A DNA stretch of 64,000 nucleotides from Pontibacterium sinense (GTDB taxonomy: Bacteria; Pseudomonadota; Gammaproteobacteria; Pseudomonadales; Balneatricaceae). Below, piece after piece: positions 35,215 to 44,901 of the stretch. The translations under genes were made by a program, and so were the position numbers. The stretch lies in contig NZ_JADEYS010000008.1 in assembly GCF_015209595.1 (NCBI RefSeq), forward strand, positions 1 to 64,000, in the 5' to 3' direction. The notes below the pieces were generated by a model. It saw only the letters and a list, made by a program, of their open reading frames with translations. It was not told the origin of the DNA and made no database searches. The first letter of the stretch is position 1; each line of letters opens with the position of its first letter.

Positions 35215-35355
35215 TGCAACATCCCGTCAGGTGATTAACAGGTGGGATTCTAGCGGGAAAACCTCGGAATAGCAGCTTTATTTGGATAAATAAAACTGTG
35301 TTCTGACTCTAATCACGGATGACAGCGAAGCGTGCTTCACGGATAATGCCGCCCC

Positions 35356-37476
35356 ATGATGGAAAGGGCACAGCAACTTCTGCAAGACGTATTTGGCTAT
35401 GAGCAGTTTCGCACCCCGCAAGCAGAGGTGATCGAAACCCTGCTTAATGGGCAGGATTCGCTCGTGGTTATGCCAACGGGCGGCGGTAAATCGCTGTGTT
35501 ATCAACTGCCTGCGCTGATCCGGCCGGGTGTAGCGGTGATCGTCTCACCGCTGATCGCATTGATGCAGGATCAGGTCTCGGCGTTGTCCCAGTGGGGTAT
35601 CCGTGCGTGTTGCCTCAACTCCTCCCTCGATTACTCGGTGATTGCCGAGACCGAGCACCAACTGCGTGCCGGTGGGATGGATCTGCTCTATATTGCGCCT
35701 GAACGTTTGCTACAGGCACGGACACTGGATCTGTTGTCCGAGTGTCAGATCGCCCTGTTTGCCATTGATGAAGCCCACTGTGTCTCCCAGTGGGGGCATG
35801 ATTTCCGCCCGGAATACCTGCAGCTGTTTAAACTGCGGGAACGATTCCCCGGTGTGCCGCGTATTGCACTGACTGCTACTGCCGATGAGCGTACCCGGCA
35901 GGAAATTATCAACCGTCTTGAGTTGACCGATGCTGAGCGCTTTGTGCGCGGCTTTGACCGACCGAATATTCGTTATCGCATTGGCCAGAAAGATCGCGCC
36001 AAAGAGCAACTGCTGAAATTCCTTAAAGATGAACACCCGAAAGATGCGGGGGTGGTGTATTGCCTGTCCCGTAAACGGGTGGAGGAAACCGCCGAGTGGT
36101 TGTGTGAAAAAGGCTATGACGCTTTGCCTTACCATGCGGGTTTGTCGCCTGATCTGCGTAACCATAATCAGCACCGCTTCCTGACGGAAGAGGGAGTAAT
36201 TATGGTCGCGACCGTTGCCTTCGGTATGGGGATTGATAAACCCAACGTACGCTTTGTTGCTCACCTGGATCTGCCAAAAAGTGTGGAAGCCTACTATCAG
36301 GAAACCGGTCGTGCCGGGCGTGATGGTCAGCCTGCCGATGCCTGGATGGTGTATGGATTGCAGGATGTGATCTTTCTGCGCCAGATGCTGGCGGGATCAC
36401 AAGCCAGTGATATGCATAAGCAGGTTGAACGGCAGAAACTGGAGGCGATGCTGGGATTGTGCGAAATCACCAGTTGTCGCCGTCAGGCACTGTTGGCGTA
36501 CTTTGGTGAAAACGAACATGCTGCGTGTGGCAACTGCGATACCTGTCTGGAGCCGGTGCCGGTCTGGGATGGTACGGAAGCGGCGCGCAAAGCATTGTCT
36601 GCGGTCTTCCGCACTGGGCAGCGCTACGGTGTGACTTATGTGATCGAAACCTTAATCGGTAACCGTCCTGAACGGGTGGTACAGCTGGGTCACGATAAGT
36701 TGACTACGTTTGGTATCGGCAAAGAGCTGGATAAAAAACAGTGGCGATCCGTGTTCCGCCAACTTGTCGCGCGTGGTTACCTGAGTGTGGATGCGGAAGG
36801 CCACGGTGTACTACAGCTGACCGAGAAGTGTCGCCCGGTACTAAAAGGCGCAGAATCCCTGGAACTGCGTAAAGACCAGCGTAAACAAACGCAATATCGC
36901 CGTAGTCAGGTGCCGCAGAATAAGCTGGAAGCGGAAGATTTTGCGCTCTGGAACGCACTGAAAGCGAAACGCAAAGAGCTGGCCGACGAAAATGGTGTGC
37001 CGCCGTACGTGATTTTCCACGACGCAACGTTGATGGAAATGGTGATGTACCGTCCGCTCAGCCATGATCAGTTCAAGCGTCTGAATGGTGTGGGGCAGCG
37101 GAAACTGGATCTTTACGGTAATCAGTTTATTAGTGTGATCGAAGAGCATGAAACCGCTGATGAGGCTGATCTGGATTCGCAGGTTGAGCAATCGATCATG
37201 CTGTTCCGCAGTGGCATGACCACCGATCAGGTGGCGTTGCAGCAAAAGCTATCTGCCAAAGTAATCTATAACCATCTGGCCCACGGTATCAGCCACGGTC
37301 AGCTTGAGATGAATGATGTGGTTGAGCTGCCAGACGCTGAAGTGCGTCATATCGAGCAGGTTATCCATGAATGCCAGCGCGAATACGGTAATGCGTTAAA
37401 GCCGGTCTTTGATGCACTGGCGGGCGCCTATGAGATGGGTGTACTGCGTTGCGTGAAAGCGGGTCTGCAACTTTGA
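35356..37476 (+). CDS. recQ: ATP-dependent DNA helicase RecQ
   Basis: A 706-residue 3'-5' superfamily 2 helicase of the RecF pathway. Walker [22 protein letters not shown] box in [18 protein letters not shown], and the motif [12 protein letters not shown] are intact. The RecQ zinc site uses the Cys residues in CEITSCRRQ and CGNCDTC. The winged helix and an HRDC domain ([35 protein letters not shown]) follow. A C-terminal extension of about 90 residues ([20 protein letters not shown]) is present, as in longer RecQ forms with an extra helix-turn-helix. ATG at 35356 or 35359 is equally possible. Confidence 0.95.
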   Translation: MMERAQQLLQDVFGYEQFRTPQAEVIETLLNGQDSLVVMPTGGGKSLCYQLPALIRPGVAVIVSPLIALMQDQVSALSQWGIRACCLNSSLDYSVIAETEHQLRAGGMDLLYIAPERLLQARTLDLLSECQIALFAIDEAHCVSQWGHDFRPEYLQLFKLRERFPGVPRIALTATADERTRQEIINRLELTDAERFVRGFDRPNIRYRIGQKDRAKEQLLKFLKDEHPKDAGVVYCLSRKRVEETAEWLCEKGYDALPYHAGLSPDLRNHNQHRFLTEEGVIMVATVAFGMGIDKPNVRFVAHLDLPKSVEAYYQETGRAGRDGQPADAWMVYGLQDVIFLRQMLAGSQASDMHKQVERQKLEAMLGLCEITSCRRQALLAYFGENEHAACGNCDTCLEPVPVWDGTEAARKALSAVFRTGQRYGVTYVIETLIGNRPERVVQLGHDKLTTFGIGKELDKKQWRSVFRQLVARGYLSVDAEGHGVLQLTEKCRPVLKGAESLELRKDQRKQTQYRRSQVPQNKLEAEDFALWNALKAKRKELADENGVPPYVIFHDATLMEMVMYRPLSHDQFKRLNGVGQRKLDLYGNQFISVIEEHETADEADLDSQVEQSIMLFRSGMTTDQVALQQKLSAKVIYNHLAHGISHGQLEMNDVVELPDAEVRHIEQVIHECQREYGNALKPVFDALAGAYEMGVLRCVKAGLQL

Positions 37477-37486
37477 TCTCTGACCG

Positions 37487-37918
37487 ATGATGGAGCTGGG
37501 CGCTGAAGCGACTCTGCTGGGATTGTTTATCAGTGGTTTAGTCTCTGCCACGCTACTGCCCGGTGGCTCAGAAGCCCTGTTCAGTTACATGCTCTATCAA
37601 GGTCAGTTTGCGGAATTTCCTCTGTTTATTGCGGTCACATCCGGTAATGCATTGGGTGGCATGATTACCTTCCTGATGGGTTGGTGGTTGGCGACCCGTT
37701 ATCCCCTTAAAACCTTTGATAAACCCCAGCATCTGCGTGCTCAACGTTGGTTGGAACAATGGGGTCCTCTGGCATTGCTGCTATCCTGGCTACCGTTGGT
37801 GGGTGATCCTCTGTGTTTTATTGCCGGTTGGCTGCGTGGCCGGTTCTGGTTGTCTATGCTTATGATTTTATTGGGTAAGGCCGCTCGCTATCTGGTATTA
37901 ATTGCCGTGGTGGGCTAA
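37487..37918 (+). CDS. VTT/DedA-like membrane protein, YqaA family
   Basis: A 143-residue integral inner-membrane protein of the YqaA branch of the VTT (SNARE-associated) family. Hallmarks: SATLLPGGSEALFSYMLYQG near the N-terminus, GNALGGMITFLMGWWLA, and WLPLVGDPLCFIAGWLRG with the conserved GDPL. Larger VTT relatives act in lipid flipping and membrane homeostasis; the YqaA branch has no firm function. It begins 10 bp after the recQ stop and may be co-transcribed. Confidence 0.82.
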   Translation: MMELGAEATLLGLFISGLVSATLLPGGSEALFSYMLYQGQFAEFPLFIAVTSGNALGGMITFLMGWWLATRYPLKTFDKPQHLRAQRWLEQWGPLALLLSWLPLVGDPLCFIAGWLRGRFWLSMLMILLGKAARYLVLIAVVG

Positions 37919-37972
37919 TACTGACTAAGGTGCTTGAGTAAGTCCCTTCGCGCTGACACGGATGATGCCTCT

Positions 37973-38758
37973 ATGATGAACAGCGATACCTTCCGTAAGC
38001 TTCGTATTACCATTTTGCTCCTACTGTTGCTGGGGATCTCCCTCAATACATGGCTTTCCATTGTCCGGGTAACGGATTGGGAAGAGCCGCTTTGGGTGGT
38101 GATTTACCCCATCAATGCGGATGACCGTATCGATACCCGTCAGTATATTTCTGCGTTGAGCGAAGAGCACTTCGAGGATATGGAGGTCTTTATGCAGCGC
38201 GAAGCTAAGCGGTATGGCATTCAGATCGATCAGCCATTGGAAGTGAAACTGGCACCGTTGGTTCGGTCACACCCCCCGGCCGTACCGGAAAATCCCAGTC
38301 TGTTAATGAATGTGCTCTGGAGTCTGAAGATGCGCTTCTGGTCATGGCAGAACGATAACTGGGAGGGGCCTGAGCCGGACATTCGCATCTATATGCGCCT
38401 GTTTTCGCCGGCGAATCGTAATATTTTAGAGCATTCGCTGGGTTTGCAGAAAGGCATGATTGGTTTAGTCAACGGTTTTGCCAGTGTGGACTATCAGGGG
38501 CGCAATAATATGGTGGCGATCCACGAACTAATGCACACATTAGGAGCCACGGATAAATATGATATGAAAACCAGTTTACCGCTTTGGCCAGAGGGTTATG
38601 CAGCCCCTCATCAGGAGCCTTTGATACCACAGAAAGCCGCTGAAGTGATGGGCGGGCGTATGATGGTGAGAGGAGGTATTGCTCTGATGCCCAATAGCCT
38701 GAAGCAGGTGATCGTGGGCCCTCAGACTGCGCACGAGATTAATTGGCGTAATCGCTAA
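37973..38758 (+). CDS. Membrane-anchored protein with a metzincin-like zinc motif
   Basis: A protein of about 261 residues that I cannot place in a named family. An N-terminal hydrophobic stretch (LRITILLLLLLGISLNTWLS) looks like a signal anchor or uncleaved signal. The zinc-protease motif is clear: HELMHTLGATDKYD, with His184, Glu185, His188 and Asp194, i.e. HExxHxxGxxD. Before it come PLWVVIYPINADDRIDTRQY and a region with many acidic and aromatic residues. A periplasmic metallopeptidase is a fair guess but unproven. The start is uncertain: ATG 37973 or 37976, or a TTG at 37934. It follows the VTT gene on the same strand. Confidence 0.65.
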   Translation: MMNSDTFRKLRITILLLLLLGISLNTWLSIVRVTDWEEPLWVVIYPINADDRIDTRQYISALSEEHFEDMEVFMQREAKRYGIQIDQPLEVKLAPLVRSHPPAVPENPSLLMNVLWSLKMRFWSWQNDNWEGPEPDIRIYMRLFSPANRNILEHSLGLQKGMIGLVNGFASVDYQGRNNMVAIHELMHTLGATDKYDMKTSLPLWPEGYAAPHQEPLIPQKAAEVMGGRMMVRGGIALMPNSLKQVIVGPQTAHEINWRNR

Positions 38759-38768
38759 CCCGTTCCTA

Positions 38769-40565
38769 TTACAGTGTCTTTGTCTCAAGGAGACGAGGGC
38801 ATTGTATAAACACATGTTTTGGACATTCATTGCACCGTTCAGTGTGTTGTTCGACTTGCTCAACCAGTGTTTCCAGTGCGATATCTACGGTGGGGAAAAA
38901 CGCGTCCTGGCCGATTTTTTCCAGATAACCGTTAGCTTTAAGCTCATCCAGGACATAGTTTTTTAACGAGCAAAAGCTGAGCTGATAACCTGCCTTTTTG
39001 AGCCGCTCCGACTCCTGCAATAACATCTCCGCACCCGATACGTCGATAAAGTTGATGCCGGTACAGTGAATCAGTATCTGTTTGCTCTGTGGATAGGTGA
39101 GCGGAAGCTGGTGGATACTGCGCTGAATGTGATCCACCGCGCCAAAGAAAATTGAACCATCGATACGCAGAATTTTAATACCCGGGCAGGATGCCAGTTT
39201 GAAACGTTTAATCGCACGCAGTTCGGTGCCATAGGCAAATGACAGTGGGGCGACTTCGGTCAATTTAGGGCGTGATGTACGTTTTAAGTACAACACCAGT
39301 GATACCAGTACGCCCAGATAGATGGCGAATTCCAACTCCAAAAACAGGGTTGAGAGGAAGGTAATCAGCAGAATGGCGGCTTCCTGTTTACTGCTCTGCA
39401 AAATCTGTGCGATGTGATGGCTGTCGATCAGATTCCAGGAGATCAGCAGGATAGCACCTGCCATCGCAGGCATCGGCAGATAGGCGGTAATATCGGGTAG
39501 CAGCAGTAAAATGAGCACCAGTATTGCTGCCGCTGAAATTCCCGCAAGCGGGGTTTGGGCACCGGAGTCGTAGTTCACGCCGCTGCGGGTGAAAGAACCC
39601 GAACCGGCGTAACACGAGAAGAAACTGCCAACGATATTCGATAAACCCTGGCCTAAAAATTCCTGATTACCTTCAATACGCTGCCCGGAACGGATCGCAA
39701 TGGCGCGGGCGATCGATACCGCTTCTACCAGTCCTAAAATGGCGACAGCAATCGCTCCGGGCAGCAGGGCGCTGATGGTATCGATAGACAGGTCAGGCAG
39801 TGCAAACTGAGGTAGGGTGCCCGGCAGTGCGCCCACTAAAGGTACGTTGTGCTGGTCTCCCTGAAGCAACCAGCATAAAAAACTGCCAGCAGCCATCCCA
39901 ACCAGCATCGCCGGAATTTTGGGGTTAATTATTCGGACACACTGGATGGTTAGAATTGTGGCCAGTGCAATCCCCAGAGAATAGAGATTCGTCGTATTCA
40001 ACTGGCTGATCAGGGTATGCCAGGTGTCCACAAACGATGAGCCAGAGTCGATTTGAATCCCCAATATGTATTTCATCTGGCTGGTTGCAATCAGGATGGC
40101 GGCACCTGCAGTAAAGCCAATGACGACAGTATGAGAGATAAAGTTAACCAGCGTCCCCATACGTGCGAGCCCCAGCCCAAGCTGAATCAAGCCCGCCAGC
40201 AAGGTTAAGGTCATCACTGCCGGGATAAAGGCGTGGGTGTCGGGTGGAATGACACTGCTGACAACACTGAGTACTACAATGGAAATCGCCGCGGTCGGCC
40301 CTGAAATCAGGTGCAGTGAAGAGCCAAACAATCCGGCAATAACCGGTGTGATAATGGCGGTGTAGAGGCCGTACTCGGGGGGCAAGCCGGCAATCAGCGC
40401 GTAGGCAACACCTTGAGGAAGCACAACAATTGCGCCAGTCAGGCCGGCCATTAAATCTGCTTTTATTGTGTGAGGTGTCAGCTCTTGTCCCCAGATCAGA
40501 AAGGGCATCCATGCACGTAAAAAGCTAAGTACGTGTCTGGTCTGCTGAGTCTCTTCTTGCTGCAT
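38769..40565 (-). CDS. SulP family anion transporter with STAS domain
   Basis: A 598-residue inner-membrane anion carrier of the SLC26/SulP family. Fourteen or so membrane segments occupy residues 20-430. The family motif region is LPQGVAYALIAGLPPEYGLY, and GNQEFLGQGLSNIVGSFFSC lies near the centre. The C-terminal STAS domain starts around residue 450 (GIKILRIDGSIFFGAVDHIQ, LIHCTGINFIDVSGAEMLL). A Cys/His-rich tail (HTERCNECPKHVF) follows. Substrates in this family are sulfate, bicarbonate or dicarboxylates; which applies is unknown. Confidence 0.92.
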   Translation of the reverse strand: MQQEETQQTRHVLSFLRAWMPFLIWGQELTPHTIKADLMAGLTGAIVVLPQGVAYALIAGLPPEYGLYTAIITPVIAGLFGSSLHLISGPTAAISIVVLSVVSSVIPPDTHAFIPAVMTLTLLAGLIQLGLGLARMGTLVNFISHTVVIGFTAGAAILIATSQMKYILGIQIDSGSSFVDTWHTLISQLNTTNLYSLGIALATILTIQCVRIINPKIPAMLVGMAAGSFLCWLLQGDQHNVPLVGALPGTLPQFALPDLSIDTISALLPGAIAVAILGLVEAVSIARAIAIRSGQRIEGNQEFLGQGLSNIVGSFFSCYAGSGSFTRSGVNYDSGAQTPLAGISAAAILVLILLLLPDITAYLPMPAMAGAILLISWNLIDSHHIAQILQSSKQEAAILLITFLSTLFLELEFAIYLGVLVSLVLYLKRTSRPKLTEVAPLSFAYGTELRAIKRFKLASCPGIKILRIDGSIFFGAVDHIQRSIHQLPLTYPQSKQILIHCTGINFIDVSGAEMLLQESERLKKAGYQLSFCSLKNYVLDELKANGYLEKIGQDAFFPTVDIALETLVEQVEQHTERCNECPKHVFIQCPRLLETKTL

Positions 40566-40710
40566 GTGGGGTGTCCTGAGATGGGTGCTGATTTAATTCG
40601 GAGGAGAATAGAGCTCTGGGCGCCAGAGATAATATCAGGTTAACCGGAATAGCGGGTAGAGTGGTTAAAAAACACTCAATACTTTCGTCGCTGGAAGCGC
40701 GGAACTGCGC

Positions 40711-40716
40711 TATAAT
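40711..40716 (+). promoter_or_regulatory. -10 box of the ttcA promoter
   Basis: A perfect TATAAT at 40711-40716 lies in GCGCTATAATCCGCGCC, a sequence environment common for strong housekeeping promoters in gammaproteobacteria. No good -35 box is seen at the right spacing. Initiation near 40723 would give a short leader of about 35 bases before the ttcA start. Confidence 0.5.
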
Positions 40717-40757
40717 CCGCGCCTTCTAAATTGTTGAATGTTCCCGAATTCCAGACC

Positions 40758-41672
40758 ATGACTGAATCCGCCGCTGTAGAATCACCTGAAAAGAAAATTA
40801 AAGTCCGCACGAACAAGCTGCAGAAACGTCTGCGCCGTGAAGTGGGCCGTGCTATCGAAGACTTCAATATGATTGAAGATGGCGACAAGGTGATGGTATG
40901 CCTGTCCGGCGGTAAAGACTCCTATGCCATGCTGGATATCCTGCTGAACCTGCAGAAAAGTGCGCCGATTCATTTTGATATTGTGGCGGTGAACCTGGAT
41001 CAGAAGCAGCCGGGTTTCCCTGAACATATCCTGCCGGAATACCTGGAATCGATCGGTGTGGAGTTCCACATCGTTGAGCGCGATACCTATTCCATCGTGA
41101 AAGAAGTGGTGCCGGAAGGTAAAACCACCTGCGCGCTTTGCTCCCGTTTACGTCGTGGTACGCTCTATGGTTTTGCTGAAGAAATTGGTGCGACGAAGAT
41201 CGCGCTGGGCCATCACCGTGACGACATTCTGGAAACCTTCTTCCTGAACATGTTCTACGGCGGAAAACTGAAGTCGATGCCACCTAAGCTGGTATCCGAT
41301 GACGGCAAAAACATGGTGATTCGCCCACTGGCCTATGCCCGTGAGAAAGATATTGCTGAGTATGGTGACCTGAAGCAGTTCCCGATCATTCCGTGCAACC
41401 TGTGTGGTTCGCAGGAAAACCTGCAGCGTCAGGTGATCAAAGAGATGCTGAACGGTTGGGATAAGTCTAATCCGGGTCGCATCGAAACCATGTTCCGTTC
41501 GCTGCAAAACGTAGTGCCTTCCCATCTGGCCGATACAAATCTGTTCAACTTCAAAGAACTGCAGAAGGGTTACGCGCATGGTATCGCCGGTGATAGTGTG
41601 ACTAATCACTTCGATCCTGAGCAGCCGCAGGCGGAAAAGATGCCAGAGATGATTGATATCCTGGCACTGTAA
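40758..41672 (+). CDS. ttcA: tRNA 2-thiocytidine-32 biosynthesis protein TtcA
   Basis: A 304-residue PP-loop ATPase that thiolates C32 of some tRNAs, using a [4Fe-4S] cluster. The PP-loop motif is [13 protein letters not shown]. The cluster ligands are the Cys residues of [16 protein letters not shown] and, further on, [31 protein letters not shown] is the other family block. The ATG at 40758 (MTESAAVE) fits the family; an in-frame TTG at 40731 would add ten residues. The gene is transcribed away from the SulP gene. Confidence 0.95.
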   Translation: MTESAAVESPEKKIKVRTNKLQKRLRREVGRAIEDFNMIEDGDKVMVCLSGGKDSYAMLDILLNLQKSAPIHFDIVAVNLDQKQPGFPEHILPEYLESIGVEFHIVERDTYSIVKEVVPEGKTTCALCSRLRRGTLYGFAEEIGATKIALGHHRDDILETFFLNMFYGGKLKSMPPKLVSDDGKNMVIRPLAYAREKDIAEYGDLKQFPIIPCNLCGSQENLQRQVIKEMLNGWDKSNPGRIETMFRSLQNVVPSHLADTNLFNFKELQKGYAHGIAGDSVTNHFDPEQPQAEKMPEMIDILAL

Positions 41673-41726
41673 TACCCGTTTCCTACCTCCCTCTTAAGGA
41701 AACGGATTTCAACGAGGTAGTACGTT

Positions 41727-42905
41727 GTGAACATGAACGTTGTTCTGCTATCCCTGTGTCAAGCATTACTGACCACAGGGAACATCCTGTTAGTGTCTGT
41801 CACGGCTTTGATTGGCCGTGATATGGCGCCAAGTGCGGCACTCATCACCTTGCCGGTTGCGATGCAGTTTGTTGGTCTGATGGCTGCGACCATTCCTGCA
41901 TCGCTGGTGATGAAGCGAATCGGACGTAAGAACGGTTTCTATCTCGGTACCACCATCGGAATTGCGGGTGCGTTCACCTGTATCTTCGCCTTAGATGGCA
42001 ATCAGTTTGATCTCTTCTGTTTGGGTACCTTCCTACTGGGTATCGGTATCGGGTTTGGCACCTTGTATCGCTTTGCCGCCGTCGAAGTCTGTGCTCCCGA
42101 TCAGAAGAACCGCGCGATCTCCATGGTCATGGCCGGTGGTGTATTGGCGGCGGTCGCCGGACCTGCACTGGCGGTATCCAGTCAGGGCTGGGTCGAAGAC
42201 ATCCCGTTTCAGGGCGCGTTTATCGGTCTGTTAGGGTTGTACATCATTGCGTTGCTCTTACTCAGCCTGATCCGTATTCCGCCAGTGAGTGCCGATGAAC
42301 ATCACGGTGAGGCGCGTCCGATCGCTGAGATCATCAGCCAGCCCAACTTTATCGGTGCTGTTGTTGCCGCAATGGTGGGCTATGCAGTGATGAACCTGCT
42401 GATGACCGCCACGCCGCTGGCTATGCAGCGCTGTGGTTATAGTTTTGGTTCGGTTGCCAACGTAATCGAATGGCACGTTTTAGGTATGTTTTTACCCTCG
42501 TTTTTTACTGGATCACTCGTTAATCGTTTTGGCATTAAACCGATGATCTATAGCGGTGCCGTGCTGATTATGGGTTGTATCGCGATTAATATGACAGGCA
42601 CCAGTGAATGGCATTTCTTTGCGGCGTTGTTGCTGTTGGGTGTGGGCTGGAACTTCATGTTTATTCCGGCAACCCAGTTGCTGACAGGCACCTATAAACC
42701 GGCTGAGAAAGCCAAATCACAGGCCGCCAATGAGTTTCTGGTGTTTGGTGTTGTAACGTTATCCGCGTTGACATCCGGCTGGCTGGAAGACGCTTTGGGT
42801 TGGTTTACGATGAACTGGATGATGTTGCCAGTAGTACTCTGGGCCGTGGCTGTGGTGTACTTAATGGATAAGAAAGCGAAAGCAACCGTTTCCGCGGTCA
42901 GCTAA
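41727..42905 (+). CDS. MFS transporter
   Basis: A 392-residue major facilitator superfamily permease with 12 predicted membrane helices. The motif-A-like loop lies at KRIGRKNGFYLGTT between helices 2 and 3. FLLGIGIGFGTLYRFAAVEV is helix 4, and GVGWNFMFIPATQLLTGTYK lies late in the second half. The cargo cannot be told. The GTG at 41727 is favoured because GAGGT lies 8 bp upstream; the ATG at 41733 is more distant. It lies between ttcA and the GFA gene on the same strand, 24 bp ahead of the latter. Confidence 0.85.
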   Translation: MNMNVVLLSLCQALLTTGNILLVSVTALIGRDMAPSAALITLPVAMQFVGLMAATIPASLVMKRIGRKNGFYLGTTIGIAGAFTCIFALDGNQFDLFCLGTFLLGIGIGFGTLYRFAAVEVCAPDQKNRAISMVMAGGVLAAVAGPALAVSSQGWVEDIPFQGAFIGLLGLYIIALLLLSLIRIPPVSADEHHGEARPIAEIISQPNFIGAVVAAMVGYAVMNLLMTATPLAMQRCGYSFGSVANVIEWHVLGMFLPSFFTGSLVNRFGIKPMIYSGAVLIMGCIAINMTGTSEWHFFAALLLLGVGWNFMFIPATQLLTGTYKPAEKAKSQAANEFLVFGVVTLSALTSGWLEDALGWFTMNWMMLPVVLWAVAVVYLMDKKAKATVSAVS

Positions 42906-42929
42906 GCGCGGGGTGAGAGGGAGAACAAC

Positions 42930-43334
42930 ATGGCTAAAATTACCGGCAGCTGTTTGTGCGGCAAAGTTAAGTTTCACTGTGAGAATCAATTCACTCAGTT
43001 TCACTTGTGTCATTGTGAGCTCTGTCAGAAAGTCACTGGCAGTGCGCATGCATCCAATCTATTCACAGTGCATGACAATATCATCTGGCTGCGTGGGTAT
43101 GCGTTCGTAAAGCGCTTTGATGTACCGGGGTGCTCAATGGCCCATGCATTTTGCGTCGAGTGTGGGTCTGCCATGCCGCGTCTGTCAGGAAAAGAGAAGT
43201 TGTTGGTTGTACCGGCGGGAAGTTTGGATAGTCAGGCTAACATCGCACCGCAGAGTAATATCTGCTGGGATGAACGCGCTAAATGGTATGACGATGCATT
43301 GAATGCACCTCACATTGACGGTGTACCCGAATAG
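42930..43334 (+). CDS. GFA (CENP-V) family zinc-binding protein
   Basis: A 134-residue small protein of the glutathione-dependent formaldehyde-activating/CENP-V family. Zinc ligands are in SCLCGKVKFHC, FHLCHCELCQKVTGS and FCVECGSAMPRL. Most members have no proven formaldehyde activity and are named only by similarity. GGGAG lies ahead of the ATG. The gene follows the MFS gene closely and precedes the Nmad3 gene by 40 bp. Confidence 0.88.
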   Translation: MAKITGSCLCGKVKFHCENQFTQFHLCHCELCQKVTGSAHASNLFTVHDNIIWLRGYAFVKRFDVPGCSMAHAFCVECGSAMPRLSGKEKLLVVPAGSLDSQANIAPQSNICWDERAKWYDDALNAPHIDGVPE

Positions 43335-43374
43335 CGTTCCAATTCACCACTCTTCGTTAAAGCTCTGAAGTGTC

Positions 43375-44223
43375 ATGAAGTTAATCCTAAGCCGTAAAGG
43401 CACCGACTCCAGTGCAGGTGGGCTCCCCAGTCCTATCCTGCCTGATGGTCGTTTGCTCTCGTTACCCATTCCCCAGGATGACGCGACCACTCAATACTCC
43501 CATCTCATAGCGGGTAAGCAGAGTCTGTCCAGTCTGATTAAGCAGCTCGGCGGTAAACAGTGGCGCAGCGGCTGTCATCTGGACCCGGATATCGATCCAT
43601 CCTTAATTGTTGATACGGAGAGCTGGTTGCCCGCGTTTGGTCAGTTTGGCTCAGCCCAGCGACACCTGGAGCACGAAGGCGTGGGTGTCGGGGATCTATT
43701 TCTGTTCTTCGGTTGGTATCGACAGACTGAACGGGTGAAAGGCCGGATGCAGTTCGTTAAAGGTGCCCCAGATATTCACCTGATCCATGGCTGGATGCAG
43801 GTCGGTGAGATTATTCATCCCTCCCCGGAGGTGCTTGAGCAGTATCCGCTGTTGGCTAATCATCCCCATATGCAAAAGGATTACGCCTTCAACACCCTCT
43901 ACCTGCCGTCACCTCAGCTGTCCATTGCCGGTGAGGTGCTGCAACACGCGGGGTATGGGATGTTTCCAGCGTATGACGAGCAGCTGCAACTCACCACCCC
44001 GGGCGAAAATCGCACCCAGTGGACGCTGCCGGATGTCTTCTATCCCGATGATTTTGCTGACGGGCTGAGTTATCACCGCCAACCTTGGCGCTGGAATCGG
44101 CGAGAGCATGACGTGCAATTGAAGGCTGCGGCCCGTGGGCAGGAGTTTGTATTGGATCTGGACAAGCAGCCTGCGGTGAATGACTGGCTCAGCCAGTTGT
44201 TTCTATCCATTGAAAGGCGCTAA
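43375..44223 (+). CDS. Nmad3 (nucleotide modification associated domain 3) protein
   Basis: A 282-residue protein matching Nmad3. The start MKLILSRKGTDSSAGGLPSP and then ILPDGRLLSLPIPQDD are the family signature. GVGVGDLFLFFGWYRQTE, IHGWMQVGEIIHP, HPHMQKDYAFNTLYLPSPQL and WTLPDVFYPDDF are further conserved blocks. The domain was defined by comparative genomics as linked to nucleic-acid base modification, mostly in phages and bacteria. No enzyme activity is established. No modification genes, restriction enzymes or phage genes are visible nearby. The neighbours are MFS and GFA genes upstream, small unknown ORFs downstream and recC further on. Confidence 0.78.
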   Translation: MKLILSRKGTDSSAGGLPSPILPDGRLLSLPIPQDDATTQYSHLIAGKQSLSSLIKQLGGKQWRSGCHLDPDIDPSLIVDTESWLPAFGQFGSAQRHLEHEGVGVGDLFLFFGWYRQTERVKGRMQFVKGAPDIHLIHGWMQVGEIIHPSPEVLEQYPLLANHPHMQKDYAFNTLYLPSPQLSIAGEVLQHAGYGMFPAYDEQLQLTTPGENRTQWTLPDVFYPDDFADGLSYHRQPWRWNRREHDVQLKAAARGQEFVLDLDKQPAVNDWLSQLFLSIERR

Positions 44224-44284
44224 ATTAGACTTGACCCCATCCACCCCATCTCGTCATCATTAGCGCCTAATTTTAGGGGGATGC

Positions 44285-44503
44285 ATGAAAAGTTACCTAT
44301 TTGCGACTGAGAACGAACGTGGCGGTGTAATCCTCTGTGATATCGATACGCTGGAAGAGGCGGTTGAATATCTGCAACAACGCTTTGATGGTGTTGTGCG
44401 GGTTGAGCAGGGCCGCAGTTACTGGTGTATCAAAGAAGGCTTCGCTGAGCTACCTCCCGCACAAGATGCGACCAATGCGCCACCTACCGGAACGACGCCT
44501 TAG
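44285..44503 (+). CDS. Small hypothetical protein
   Basis: A 72-residue protein without signal peptide. It has a strand-helix pattern (KSYLFATENERGGVILCDID, TLEEAVEYLQQRFDGVVRVE) and a Pro/Thr-rich tail. GGGGG lies 5 bp upstream of the ATG. I do not recognise it. It ends tail to tail with the minus-strand gene at 44500. Confidence 0.55.
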   Translation: MKSYLFATENERGGVILCDIDTLEEAVEYLQQRFDGVVRVEQGRSYWCIKEGFAELPPAQDATNAPPTGTTP

Positions 44504-44712
44504 TTGTTCTTTCCCCGGCCGGATGTTGTCTTGTCGGTAATACCGCTTTTAAAGCGGTACGGCTCCACGTAAACCGCTTCATCTGTCGACTCAACGAATC
44601 CAATGTATGCGGGAATCCCATCAGTTGATTGCCGCTGACTATCTTTATTAGCAGGGATGCGCCAGTCATCGCTGTGGGTGCAATCAATCACTTCAACACA
44701 CTGAATTTTCAT
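44500..44712 (-). CDS. Small hypothetical protein
   Basis: A 70-residue basic protein from the ATG at 44712 (MKIQCVEVIDCTHSDDW). It contains IPAYIGFVESTDEAVYVEPY and a Lys/Arg/Thr-rich end. No family is recognised and no membrane segment is seen. It overlaps the previous gene by 4 bases at the stops and diverges from recC with 190 bp between starts. Confidence 0.45.
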   Translation of the reverse strand: MKIQCVEVIDCTHSDDWRIPANKDSQRQSTDGIPAYIGFVESTDEAVYVEPYRFKSGITDKTTSGRGKNN

Positions 44713-44901
44713 CACTCATCTTACGGCTCTGTTTAAATTGCCGGTGCAATATTTCACAGCACCAAGACAGTTGTATGACAGTGTCGGTGAATGGTGGGAT
44801 AAGGTAATCTAAACAGCATCTTATCGAATCCATCTCGTACAACAGACGCACGTTGAAAACCGTGGCGGTGATGCCTAAAGCGGTCTGATCAGGAATAGGA
44901 C

